Below are positions 26,014-33,123 of a stretch of DNA of 64,000 nt, piece by piece; positions within the stretch are counted from its first letter, which is position 1, and each line of letters starts with the position of its first letter. Origin of the DNA: Planomonospora sp. ID67723 (GTDB lineage: Bacteria; Actinomycetota; Actinomycetes; Streptosporangiales; Streptosporangiaceae). Below the pieces are notes generated by a model. The model worked only from the letters and a program-made list of their open reading frames with translations. It did not search any database and was not told the origin of the DNA. The DNA lies in NCBI RefSeq assembly GCF_015711605.1, contig NZ_JABTEZ010000002.1:744001-808000 (forward strand), read 5' to 3'. The position numbers were made by a program, and so were the translations under genes.

Positions 26014-27221
26014 CGTGCCGTCGACGCGGTACGGCGGCGCAGCGCCGGGCCGATCGCGAGCAGCCCCGCGGCGGCCACGAGCTCGATCGCGCCGATGGTC
26101 AGCCAGAGGGCGGTGGGACCGATCGCGAGCAGCCTGGTGCCGAGCAGCGGGGCCAGCAGGACGCCGGCCGACCATGCGAAGCCGAACATCCCCGAGTAGC
26201 GCCCGCGCAGGTGGGCGGGGGCGAGCGAGGCCACGATGGCGCCGGGGATGCCCGCGGTGACGATCTCGCCCAGCGTCCAGACCACCACGGTGAGGGCGTA
26301 GCCGGTGACGCTGGAGACGAGGGCGTTCAGCGCGAAGCCCCCGCCGATGACGGCGAACCCGATCGCCAGCACGGTGCTGTGGTCCCGCCTGCCGAACCAG
26401 TCGCCGGTCAGCGGCTGGATCAGCACGATCAGGATGCCGTTGACCGCCATGACCAGGCCGTAGTCGCTCTCCCCGAACCCCACGCCGGTCATGGCCAGCG
26501 GCAGGGTCGTGAACGCCTGGGCGTAGACCAGGCTGGCGAGCACGCAGATCACGACGTAGGCGACCATCAGCCGGTCCTTGAGCACCGCCCCGAAACCGCC
26601 GCCCGTCCGCTCGCCCGGCTCCGGCCGGGTCTCCGGCACCGCTCGCCACACCAGCAGGCCGAAGACCACCGCGGTGGTCGCGTTGAACCAGAACATCCAG
26701 CCGTACCCGGCCTCGGCCAGCCAGCCGCCGACCACCATCGCCACCGCGAAGCCCAGGTTCAGCGCCCAGAACAGCAGGCCGTAGGCGCGCGGCCGGTCCT
26801 CGGGCCGCACCAGGTCGGCCACCAGCGCGGTGGACGCGGGCCGGTAGGCGTCGATCGTCAGGCCGAGCACGAACATCGCCGCCACGATCGCGGGCAGCGA
26901 GGTGCTCGCCCCCAGCGCCACCATGGTCACGGCGGTCGCGACCATGCCGCCGGTCAGTGTGACCCGCCGCCCGAACCGGTCGGCCAGCCAGCCCGCGAGG
27001 ACCTGCGAGATCAGCGAACCCGCCCCGAACACCGCCATCACCACGCCCGCGGCCGCCAGCGACATGCCGCGCGCCTGGGTCAGGTAGACGCCGATGAACG
27101 GCTCGACCATCATGCCCACCCGGTTGACCAGCGTCCCGGCCCACAGCGCCCAGAACGGCCGGGGGAGACCGCCGACCTTGGATCGCAGGAACGCGGGCTT
27201 GGCGAGGGTCGTGGTCGTCAT
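26010..27221 (-). CDS. MFS transporter (MdtH/YfcJ-like drug efflux type)
   Basis: A 403-residue protein with 12 predicted membrane helices. MFS motif A appears as GWLADRFGRRVTLTGG near residue 78, and a long central loop (RPEPGERTGGGFGAVL) divides the halves. No substrate can be read; the sequence resembles general drug or metabolite exporters. It is divergent from the ArsR-type regulator at 27269 with only 47 bp between, containing an inverted repeat, so the regulator probably controls it. Its stop codon lies inside the promoter of kinase B downstream. Confidence 0.88.
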   Translation of the reverse strand: MTTTTLAKPAFLRSKVGGLPRPFWALWAGTLVNRVGMMVEPFIGVYLTQARGMSLAAAGVVMAVFGAGSLISQVLAGWLADRFGRRVTLTGGMVATAVTMVALGASTSLPAIVAAMFVLGLTIDAYRPASTALVADLVRPEDRPRAYGLLFWALNLGFAVAMVVGGWLAEAGYGWMFWFNATTAVVFGLLVWRAVPETRPEPGERTGGGFGAVLKDRLMVAYVVICVLASLVYAQAFTTLPLAMTGVGFGESDYGLVMAVNGILIVLIQPLTGDWFGRRDHSTVLAIGFAVIGGGFALNALVSSVTGYALTVVVWTLGEIVTAGIPGAIVASLAPAHLRGRYSGMFGFAWSAGVLLAPLLGTRLLAIGPTALWLTIGAIELVAAAGLLAIGPALRRRTASTAR

Positions 27222-27242
27222 GGGACCAGGGTTGGACAGGTG

Positions 27243-27258
27243 TTCGCACGGATGCGAA
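27243..27258. promoter_or_regulatory. Inverted repeat between MFS and ArsR-type regulator genes
   Basis: TTCGCA and TGCGAA are perfect 6-bp arms with a 4-bp spacer in a 47-bp divergent gap. The right arm overlaps GAATCT (27256-27261), a -10-like hexamer seven bases before the GTG at 27269. A likely ArsR operator that would repress both genes. Confidence 0.5.
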
Positions 27259-27268
27259 TCTTTTAGCC

Positions 27269-28267
27269 GTGCCTAAAGAGTCGCCGGTGTTCCAGCGGAA
27301 GTCCTGCCACGTCGAGTGGGTCTTCGCCCCCGACGACGTGGCCCGGATCCGCTTCGCCTTCTCCCCGATGTGGGAGCTGGTGGCCAGCCTGCGCACGCTC
27401 CGCGACCCGGCCAGGCGCTCGCTCCACCTGCCCTGGCTGCGCGCCGTACGCCCCCGCCTGGCGGGCCTGGACCTGTCCGAGCTGTTCGCCCTGGTCCCCG
27501 CGAGCGGTTATCTCGTCGACTTCGTGACCCCGGCCCCCGACACCCCCGAGCCCGACTTCGCCGCCGAGCTGGAGCGGGTGCGGCGCACGCCGCCCGACCG
27601 GGCCGCGGCCGAGGTGGGCTGGGTCTCCGGAGCCGACCCGCGGATCGTCGAGCGGTTCCGGGCCGACCCCGCGGCAGGGGTGGCGCGGGTCGCCGGCGCC
27701 CTCCAGCGCTACTGGGAGGTGGCCTTCGCAGAGTTCTGGCCCCGCGTCCACGGCCTGCTGGAGGGGGAGGTGGTCCGCCGCTCCCGGCAGCTCGCCGCCG
27801 GCGGGGCCCGGGAGCTCTTCGCCGACCTCCACCCGGACGTCACCTGGCGCGGCGACCGGCTCGCGGTCACACGCGACTGGGAGTACTCCGCTCCGCTGGG
27901 CGGCGACGGGCTGGTGCTCGTGCCGACCGCCTTCTGGTGGCCGGACACGGCCGTCATGGTCGAGCCGTACCAGCCCATGCTCGTCTACCCGGCCACCGGC
28001 GTCGGCACCCTGTGGATCGCGGGCCCGCCGCCCGCGCCCGGCGCCCTCGCCGCGCTGATCGGCCGGACCCGCGCGCAGATCCTCCTGGCGCTCGCCGACC
28101 CGTCGACCACCTCGGCGCTGGCCCGGCGGATGGAGCTCACCCCCGGCGCGATCAGCCAGCACCTGGCCGTCCTGACCGGCGGCGGCCTGGCGGCCCGCCG
28201 GCGGCTCGGCCGCGAGGTCGTCTACACCCGGACCCCGGTGGGGGACTCCCTGGTCTGCGCCCCCTGA
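27269..28267 (+). CDS. ArsR-type winged-helix regulator with DUF5937-like N-terminus
   Basis: 332 residues. The long N-terminal part (DDVARIRFAFSPMWELVASLRTLRDP) matches actinobacterial regulators with DUF5937, and residues about 255-325 form an ArsR winged helix (LIGRTRAQILLALADPSTTSALARRMELTPGAISQHLAVLTGGGLAARRRLGREVVYTRTP). No metal-binding cysteines like those of classic ArsR sensors are visible in the recognition helix, so the signal is probably an organic compound. A GTG at 27269 is used here with GAATCT seven bases upstream; a GTG at 27287 is the alternative. It is divergent from, and probably controls, the MFS gene. Confidence 0.85.
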   Translation: MPKESPVFQRKSCHVEWVFAPDDVARIRFAFSPMWELVASLRTLRDPARRSLHLPWLRAVRPRLAGLDLSELFALVPASGYLVDFVTPAPDTPEPDFAAELERVRRTPPDRAAAEVGWVSGADPRIVERFRADPAAGVARVAGALQRYWEVAFAEFWPRVHGLLEGEVVRRSRQLAAGGARELFADLHPDVTWRGDRLAVTRDWEYSAPLGGDGLVLVPTAFWWPDTAVMVEPYQPMLVYPATGVGTLWIAGPPPAPGALAALIGRTRAQILLALADPSTTSALARRMELTPGAISQHLAVLTGGGLAARRRLGREVVYTRTPVGDSLVCAP

Positions 28268-28380
28268 GCCCGCAAAGGGACGGACCGGGCAGGTTCCACG
28301 CGGCCGTGACGGGAACACTGCGGGATGAGGTACGCGGGAGGGTACGGCGAGTCCGATGCGACAGCGCACCGCCGTTCCTC

Positions 28381-28396
28381 GTAACGTGGGCGAAAC
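28381..28396 (+). promoter_or_regulatory. GlnR box upstream of glnA2
   Basis: GTAAC, six bases, GAAAC: an exact match to the actinobacterial GlnR half-site pair gTnAc-n6-GaAAc, located 64 bp before the glnA2 start codon. GlnR is the global nitrogen regulator of actinomycetes. Not tested here. Confidence 0.65.
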
Positions 28397-28459
28397 ACGG
28401 TGCGGGCAGACTGGTAGCAACCAGGCGTGTCACACCGCGCCGGCAATGGAGGAGAGGCC

Positions 28460-29821
28460 TTGGACCGCCAGCAGGAGTTCGTTCTCCGCACTCTCGAGGA
28501 GCGCGACATCCGGTTCATCCGGCTCTGGTTCACCGACGTGCTCGGGTTCCTCAAGTCGGTGGCCGTCGCCCCGGCCGAGCTCGAGGGGGCCTTCGCCGAG
28601 GGCATCGGCTTCGACGGCTCGGCGATCGAGGGCTTCGCCCGCGTCTACGAGTCGGACATGCTGGCCAAGCCCGACCCCTCGACCTTCCAGATCCTGCCCT
28701 GGCGCAGTGAGAACCCGGGCGCGGCCCGGATGTTCTGCGACATCCTCATGCCGGACGGCTCCCCCTCGCACGCCGACCCGCGCTGGGTGCTCAAGAAGAC
28801 CCTGGCCAAGGCCTCCGACATGGGCTTCAGCTTCTACACCCACCCCGAGGTCGAGTTCTTCCTGCTGAAGCACCGGCCCGAGCGCGGCTCCCGCCCCGAG
28901 CCGATCGACGAGGGCGGCTACTTCGACCACACCCCGCACAGCTCCGGGCACGACTTCCGGCGCCAGGCGATCATGATGCTGGAGTCGATGGGCATCTCCG
29001 TCGAATACAGCCACCACGAGGGCGGGCCCGGTCAGCAGGAGATCGACCTGCGCTACGCCGACGCGCTCACCACCGCCGACAACATCATGACCTTCCGGCT
29101 GGTCATGAAGGAGGTCGCGCTGGAGCAGGGCATCTGGGCGAGCTTCATGCCCAAGCCCTTCACCGAGTACCCCGGCTCCGGCATGCACACCCACATGTCG
29201 CTGTTCGAGGGCGACCGCAACGCCTTCCACGAGCCCGGTGCCGAATACCAGCTCTCCAAGACCGGCCGCGCCTTCATCGGCGGCCTGCTCGCCCACGCCG
29301 CCGAGATCACCGCCGTCTGCAACCAGTGGGTCAACTCCTACAAGCGGCTGTGGGGCGGGGCCGAGGCGATCGCCGGCCAGGGCGGCGAGGCGCCGAGCTA
29401 CATCTCCTGGGGCCACAACAACCGCTCGGCCCTGGTCCGCGTCCCGATGTACAAGCCGCACAAGAGCGGTTCCACCCGCATCGAGTTCCGCTCGCTCGAC
29501 TCCGCCTGCAACCCCTACCTGGCCTTCGCGGTGATCCTCGCCGCCGGGCTGAAGGGCATCGAGGAGGGCTACGAGATGCCTCCCGGCGCCGAGGACGACG
29601 TCTGGGCGCTGACCAGCGCCGAGCGCCGCGCCCTGGGCATCGCCCCGCTCCCGCAGTCGCTGGACGAGGCCATCGCGGTCATGGAGCGCAGCGAGCTGGT
29701 CGCCGAGACCCTCGGCGAGCACGTCTTCGACTACTTCCTGCGCAACAAGCGCACCGAGTGGAACGAGTACCGCCGCCAGGTCACCGAGTTCGAGCTCGGC
29801 CGCTACCTGCCGGTGCTGTAG
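28460..29821 (+). CDS. glnA2: Glutamine synthetase, GlnA2 type (not adenylylated)
   Basis: 453 residues. The N-terminal beta-grasp (LDRQQEFVLRTLEERDIRFIRLWFTDVLGFLKSV) and catalytic domain are complete, with metal/substrate motifs VEFFLL, HHEGGPGQQEID, PGSGMHTHMSL and NNRSALVRVP. It strongly resembles M. tuberculosis GlnA2 (Rv2222c, from memory). The tyrosine adenylylated in GlnA1 is replaced here (DDVWALTSAE), so GlnE should not modify it. It converts glutamate, ammonia and ATP to glutamine; some GlnA2/3-type proteins instead gamma-glutamylate amines. A TTG at 28460 is chosen because GGAGG precedes it by 7 bases and it matches the family start. A GlnR box lies upstream. Confidence 0.93.
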   Translation: MDRQQEFVLRTLEERDIRFIRLWFTDVLGFLKSVAVAPAELEGAFAEGIGFDGSAIEGFARVYESDMLAKPDPSTFQILPWRSENPGAARMFCDILMPDGSPSHADPRWVLKKTLAKASDMGFSFYTHPEVEFFLLKHRPERGSRPEPIDEGGYFDHTPHSSGHDFRRQAIMMLESMGISVEYSHHEGGPGQQEIDLRYADALTTADNIMTFRLVMKEVALEQGIWASFMPKPFTEYPGSGMHTHMSLFEGDRNAFHEPGAEYQLSKTGRAFIGGLLAHAAEITAVCNQWVNSYKRLWGGAEAIAGQGGEAPSYISWGHNNRSALVRVPMYKPHKSGSTRIEFRSLDSACNPYLAFAVILAAGLKGIEEGYEMPPGAEDDVWALTSAERRALGIAPLPQSLDEAIAVMERSELVAETLGEHVFDYFLRNKRTEWNEYRRQVTEFELGRYLPVL

Positions 29822-29904
29822 GAAAAAGCCCGGCCAGGGAATGTCCGGGGGCCCGCAGGCGCTGTGAACGGGTGCCCCGGATGCGTCACCTTCTCTTTGC
29901 CCGC

Positions 29905-29944
29905 CCTTCACAGGGGCGGTACCGGTCCCCTGGTGGGGTGAAGG
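29905..29944. promoter_or_regulatory. Nested stem-loop between glnA2 and the hotdog gene
   Basis: CCTTCAC pairs with GTGAAGG (outer 7 bp) and CAGGGG with CCCCTG (inner 6 bp), with a GGTACC palindrome in the loop and a 6-base bulge. It lies about 85 bases after glnA2 and 87 before the next start. It could be a terminator or a leader structure; the rest of this 209-bp gap holds an AT-rich promoter-like stretch (29979-30003). Confidence 0.4.
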
Positions 29945-30030
29945 CGTGGCTGCTCCGGTAATATCGGCCAGTCCCTTTGCAGTTTACATATCTAAGATCG
30001 ATCGCCGTTTGAGGCGACAGGAGGTGCGGC

Positions 30031-30756
30031 ATGACGACGGCTGCCGGTCTGCAGACCGTGGTGACCGTTCCGGCACGTTTCCGCGGTCCCGAGGGGATCG
30101 CGAACGGCGGATGGATCGCGGGCACGGTCTCCGAGGCGCTGCACGGCGCCCGGCACGACTCGGCCGTCGAGGTCACGCTGCATGCGCCCACCCCGCTGGA
30201 GACCGAGCTGGAACTGCGCCAGCTGGCCAACACCGCCACTCTCACCCACGGCGAGACCCTCCTCGCCGAGGCCATCACGGTGGCCGAGCGGCTCGACGCC
30301 CCGGCGTTCGTGCCCTTCAACGAGGCGGCCCGCGCCGAGCGCGGCTTCGCCGGGCTGACCGGCCACGCCTTCCCCGGCTGCTTCGTCTGCGGCCTGCGCG
30401 AGCCCGGCGACGGCCTGCGCATCTTCCCCGGCCGGGTGGAGGGCGCCGAGATCGTGGCCGCCGGCTGGCGGGTGCCGATGACCGTCACCGACCAGGACGG
30501 TGTCATCCCCGACGCGGTCGTCTGGGCCGCGCTCGACTGCGCCACCGGCTGGGCGCACTTCGCACCCGGCGAGTTCGCGCTGCTCGGCCGCCTGACCGCC
30601 CAGGTCCACCGCCGGATCTACCCCGGCGGCACCTACTCCGTGGTCGCCCGTCCCACCGGCCGCGAGGGCCGCAAGCTCTTCGGCGAGAGCGCGATCTACG
30701 AGGTGGACGGCACCCTGGTGGCCGCCGCCAAGGCCACCTGGATCGCTCCCGCCTGA
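30031..30756 (+). CDS. Hotdog-fold protein (thioesterase-like), function unknown
   Basis: 241 residues, no signal or membrane segment. The N-terminal half (FRGPEGIANGGWIAGTVSEAL) and C-terminal half (VVWAALDCATGWAHFAPGEFALLGRLTAQVHRRIYPGGTYSVVARPTGREGRKLFGESAIYEVDG) each look like a hotdog domain of the acyl-CoA thioesterase superfamily, joined by a CFVCG motif that could bind metal or form a disulfide. A good AGGAGG precedes the ATG. It lies between glnA2 and a desaturase, which hints at acyl-chain metabolism, but the strong stem-loop directly after it makes it a single-gene unit. No substrate can be assigned. Confidence 0.75.
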   Translation: MTTAAGLQTVVTVPARFRGPEGIANGGWIAGTVSEALHGARHDSAVEVTLHAPTPLETELELRQLANTATLTHGETLLAEAITVAERLDAPAFVPFNEAARAERGFAGLTGHAFPGCFVCGLREPGDGLRIFPGRVEGAEIVAAGWRVPMTVTDQDGVIPDAVVWAALDCATGWAHFAPGEFALLGRLTAQVHRRIYPGGTYSVVARPTGREGRKLFGESAIYEVDGTLVAAAKATWIAPA

Positions 30757-30761
30757 CCCGC

Positions 30762-30785
30762 CCGGCCGGGGGCGACCCCGGCCGG
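30762..30785 (+). terminator. Stem-loop directly after the hotdog gene
   Basis: A perfect 10-bp stem (CCGGCCGGGG with its complement) closed by a GCGA tetraloop starts 5 bases after the stop codon. Confidence 0.7.
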
Positions 30786-30919
30786 AGAGGTTCGTCTCCC
30801 GGGTCTCCGCCGGATGCCGGCCCCGCCGGGCGAGCTGTTCACGGAGTGACAACTTCCGCCGGATAAATCGCCTTCCGGGGCGGAGAGTTCGTCGCCGTCC
30901 GCGACTACCTTCGGCGGGC

Positions 30920-31858
30920 ATGGCATCCTCTTCCGCCGCGCCGTCGGATCTCGCCGCCACTCCTGACCCGTGGTTCGAGCGGCTGCTCGTCGTGCTCTTC
31001 GTCGTCGTGCCCTTCCTCGCGGTGCTGGCGGCCGTCCCCTTCGCCTGGGGACGGGGCCTCGGCTGGCGGGACGTGGTCATCGGCGGGGTGATGTACCTCG
31101 TCACGGGGTTCGGCATCACCATCGGCTACCACCGGCACTTCACCCACCGGTCGTTCCAGGCCAGGCCCTGGCTCCGGGTCGTGCTGGCGCTCGCCGGGGG
31201 CATGGCGCTCCAGGGGCCGGTCATCCGCTGGGTGGCCGACCACCGACGGCACCACAAGTACGCCGACCGGGAGGGCGACCCGCACTCGCCCTGGCGGTTC
31301 GGCCCCGGGTTCGCCGGCCTGTGCAGGGGGCTGTTCCACGCCCACGTCGGCTGGCTGTTCAGCCCGGAGCGCACCTCCCGGCGGAGGTTCTGCCCCGACC
31401 TGCTCGCCGACCGGCCGATCAGGCTCCTGTCGCACAACCTGGCCTACGCGCCGGTCATCCTGCTCTCGGTCGGCCTGCCCGCCCTCGCCGGCGGGCTGTG
31501 GGGCGGCTCCTGGGACGCCGCCCTCACCGCCTTCTTCTGGGGCGGGCTGATCCGGATCTTCCTCCTGCACCACGTGACGTGGTCGATCAACTCCATCTGC
31601 CACACCTTCGGCGAGGAGGAGTTCGCGGTCCGGGACCGCTCCCGGAACGTGCGGTGGCTGGCCCTGGTCTCGCTGGGCGAGTCGTGGCACAACCTGCATC
31701 ACGCCGATCCCACCGCGGCCCGGCACGGGGTGCTCCCCGGCCAGACCGACGTCAGCGCCCGGCTGATCTGGCTGTTCGAGCGGTTCGGCTGGGTGTGGGA
31801 CGTGCGCTGGCCCGACGCCGACCGGATCGCCTCCCGCCGGGTGGCGGCGGGAGCGTGA
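30920..31858 (+). CDS. Acyl-CoA/fatty-acid desaturase (delta-9 type, membrane di-iron)
   Basis: 312 residues with four to five membrane helices. The three histidine boxes that bind the di-iron centre are intact: HRHFTH at 71-76, HRRHH at 108-112 and HNLHH at 257-261. This class introduces a double bond into saturated acyl chains, using electrons from a reductase not seen nearby. No fused cytochrome b5 or ferredoxin domain is present. TACCTT lies eight bases upstream of the ATG, so a leaderless transcript is likely. Probably involved in membrane fluidity control. Confidence 0.92.
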   Translation: MASSSAAPSDLAATPDPWFERLLVVLFVVVPFLAVLAAVPFAWGRGLGWRDVVIGGVMYLVTGFGITIGYHRHFTHRSFQARPWLRVVLALAGGMALQGPVIRWVADHRRHHKYADREGDPHSPWRFGPGFAGLCRGLFHAHVGWLFSPERTSRRRFCPDLLADRPIRLLSHNLAYAPVILLSVGLPALAGGLWGGSWDAALTAFFWGGLIRIFLLHHVTWSINSICHTFGEEEFAVRDRSRNVRWLALVSLGESWHNLHHADPTAARHGVLPGQTDVSARLIWLFERFGWVWDVRWPDADRIASRRVAAGA

Positions 31859-31934
31859 GCCGTACGGCGGGGCATGAGCCGTGCCGTGGACCGAGGACAG
31901 CGGATTATTTGGTGATAAGTCCCATAATTACCGC

Positions 31935-32648
31935 ATGAGGATTACCGTCATCGAGCACGAGGCCGCAGCGGGCCTGGGATTCTTCGCCGAGTGGCTGGCC
32001 GGGACCGGGGCCGCCTGTGAGATCGTCCGGCCGTACCTGGGGGAGACGGTGCCGGAGCACGCCGCGGACGGGCTGATCGTGCTCGGAGGCGAGGCGGCGG
32101 CCTGGCAGGACGAGGACTACCCCTGGCTGCCCGCCACCCGCGAGCTGCTCCGCCGCGCGGTCGCCGACGGCGTGCCGACCCTGGGCATCTGCCTGGGCGC
32201 CCAGTTGCTGACCCTCGCCTGCGGCGGGACCGTCGAGCGCGGCGACCTCGGGCTGGAGATCGGCGCGTGCCGGATCTCCCCGCTTCCCGCCGCCGACGGG
32301 GACCCGCTCTTCGACGGCCTGCTCGACGGCGCGGAGCCCGCGGTGGCGGTGCAGTACCACGGGGACGCGATGACCCGCCTGCCCGCGGGCGCGGTGCCGC
32401 TGGCCACTGGGGAGATCTACCCCAATCAGGCCTACCGGCTCGGCGAGCGGGCCTGGGCGGTGCAGTTCCACCCCGAGGCGACCCCCGAGATCTTCCTCGA
32501 CTGGACGAACGGCTCCGCCGACCACCTGACCGCTCAGGGCCACCCCGTCGAGGAGCTCAACACCCGGGTCAAGGCCGCCGAGACGCGGCTCACCGCCACC
32601 TGGAAGCCGCTCGCCGAGCGCTTCGCCGCGGTGGTCGCGAACTCCTGA
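31935..32648 (+). CDS. Class I glutamine amidotransferase (GuaA N-domain-like)
   Basis: 237 residues forming one GATase1 domain: the nucleophile C86 in LGICLGAQLL, and H179/E181 in VQFHPEAT complete the triad. Stand-alone proteins like this hydrolyse glutamine or gamma-glutamyl compounds; many actinobacterial examples are annotated as GMP synthase-like without a synthetase domain. The ATG at 31935 is chosen because CATAAT ends eight bases before it (leaderless type) and the upstream codons are AT-rich and not coding-like. It follows the desaturase by 76 bp and lies between glnA2 and glnE. The substrate is unknown. Confidence 0.88.
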   Translation: MRITVIEHEAAAGLGFFAEWLAGTGAACEIVRPYLGETVPEHAADGLIVLGGEAAAWQDEDYPWLPATRELLRRAVADGVPTLGICLGAQLLTLACGGTVERGDLGLEIGACRISPLPAADGDPLFDGLLDGAEPAVAVQYHGDAMTRLPAGAVPLATGEIYPNQAYRLGERAWAVQFHPEATPEIFLDWTNGSADHLTAQGHPVEELNTRVKAAETRLTATWKPLAERFAAVVANS

Positions 32649-32695
32649 TCGGCTGATCGCGCGACGAAACCGCTGACGACGCCGCACCGTCTCAG

Positions 32696-33049
32696 AAACA
32701 CCCGTGCGTCAACGTCGCCGCCAAGGCCGGGCTGAACCGGGCTGTCCTCGCAAAGGGCTGGGGCGCTCTGCTGACCGCCCTGGAGCACAAGGCCCGATAC
32801 AACGGCTCCCGTATCGTGCGGGTGCCACCTGCGTACACCTCGCAGCGCTGTTCGGCGTGCGGGACGGTGGACGCGAAGTCCCGCGAAAGCCAAGCGGTCT
32901 TCGCCCGCACCTCCTGCGCCTACACCGGCAACGCTGACGTGAACGCCGCGAAGAACATCCTCGCCGCCGGGCTGGCGGTGACAGGGCGTGGAGACCTCGC
33001 CGTCGGGCGGTCTGCGAAGCGCCAACCACCCGTCACGGTCGCGGCCTAG
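32696..33049 (+). pseudogene. C-terminal remnant of TnpB (IS200/IS605-type OrfB)
   Basis: About 117 codons match the end of TnpB/OrfB: NVAAKAGLNRAVLAKGWGALLTALEHKA, VPPAYTSQRCSACGTVDAKSRESQ and NADVNAAKNILAAG, then a stop. The first two thirds, including the earlier RuvC motifs, are missing, and there is no start codon or tnpA. The zinc ribbon is damaged: in the second knuckle the expected C-x2-C is ARTSC, so one cysteine is lost. The last RuvC aspartate (ADVN) survives. TnpB is an RNA-guided nuclease of IS200/605 elements; this copy cannot be active. Confidence 0.85.
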
Positions 33050-33059
33050 TCACAGATCA

Positions 33060-33101
33060 GCCACGGGAATCCCCCGGCTTCAGTCGCGGGGAGGAAGTCA
33101 A
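33060..33101 (+). mobile_element. Right end (omega-RNA scaffold end) of the TnpB relic
   Basis: Directly after the tnpB stop, GGGAATCCCCCGGCTTC leads into a hairpin (CCCCG 33072-33076 with CGGGG 33087-33091) and GAGGAAGTCAA, the ending I recall for actinomycete IS200/605-group elements. In active elements this region is the 3' part of the guide (omega) RNA, and the flank becomes the guide. No matching left end is visible. Confidence 0.6.
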
Positions 33102-33123
33102 GCAGGATGAGGGGAGGTCAGCA

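Noticed and set aside
32649-33101. Complete IS200/IS605 element
   Set aside because: No tnpA, no left end and no TnpB N-terminus; only the C-terminal third and right end remain.
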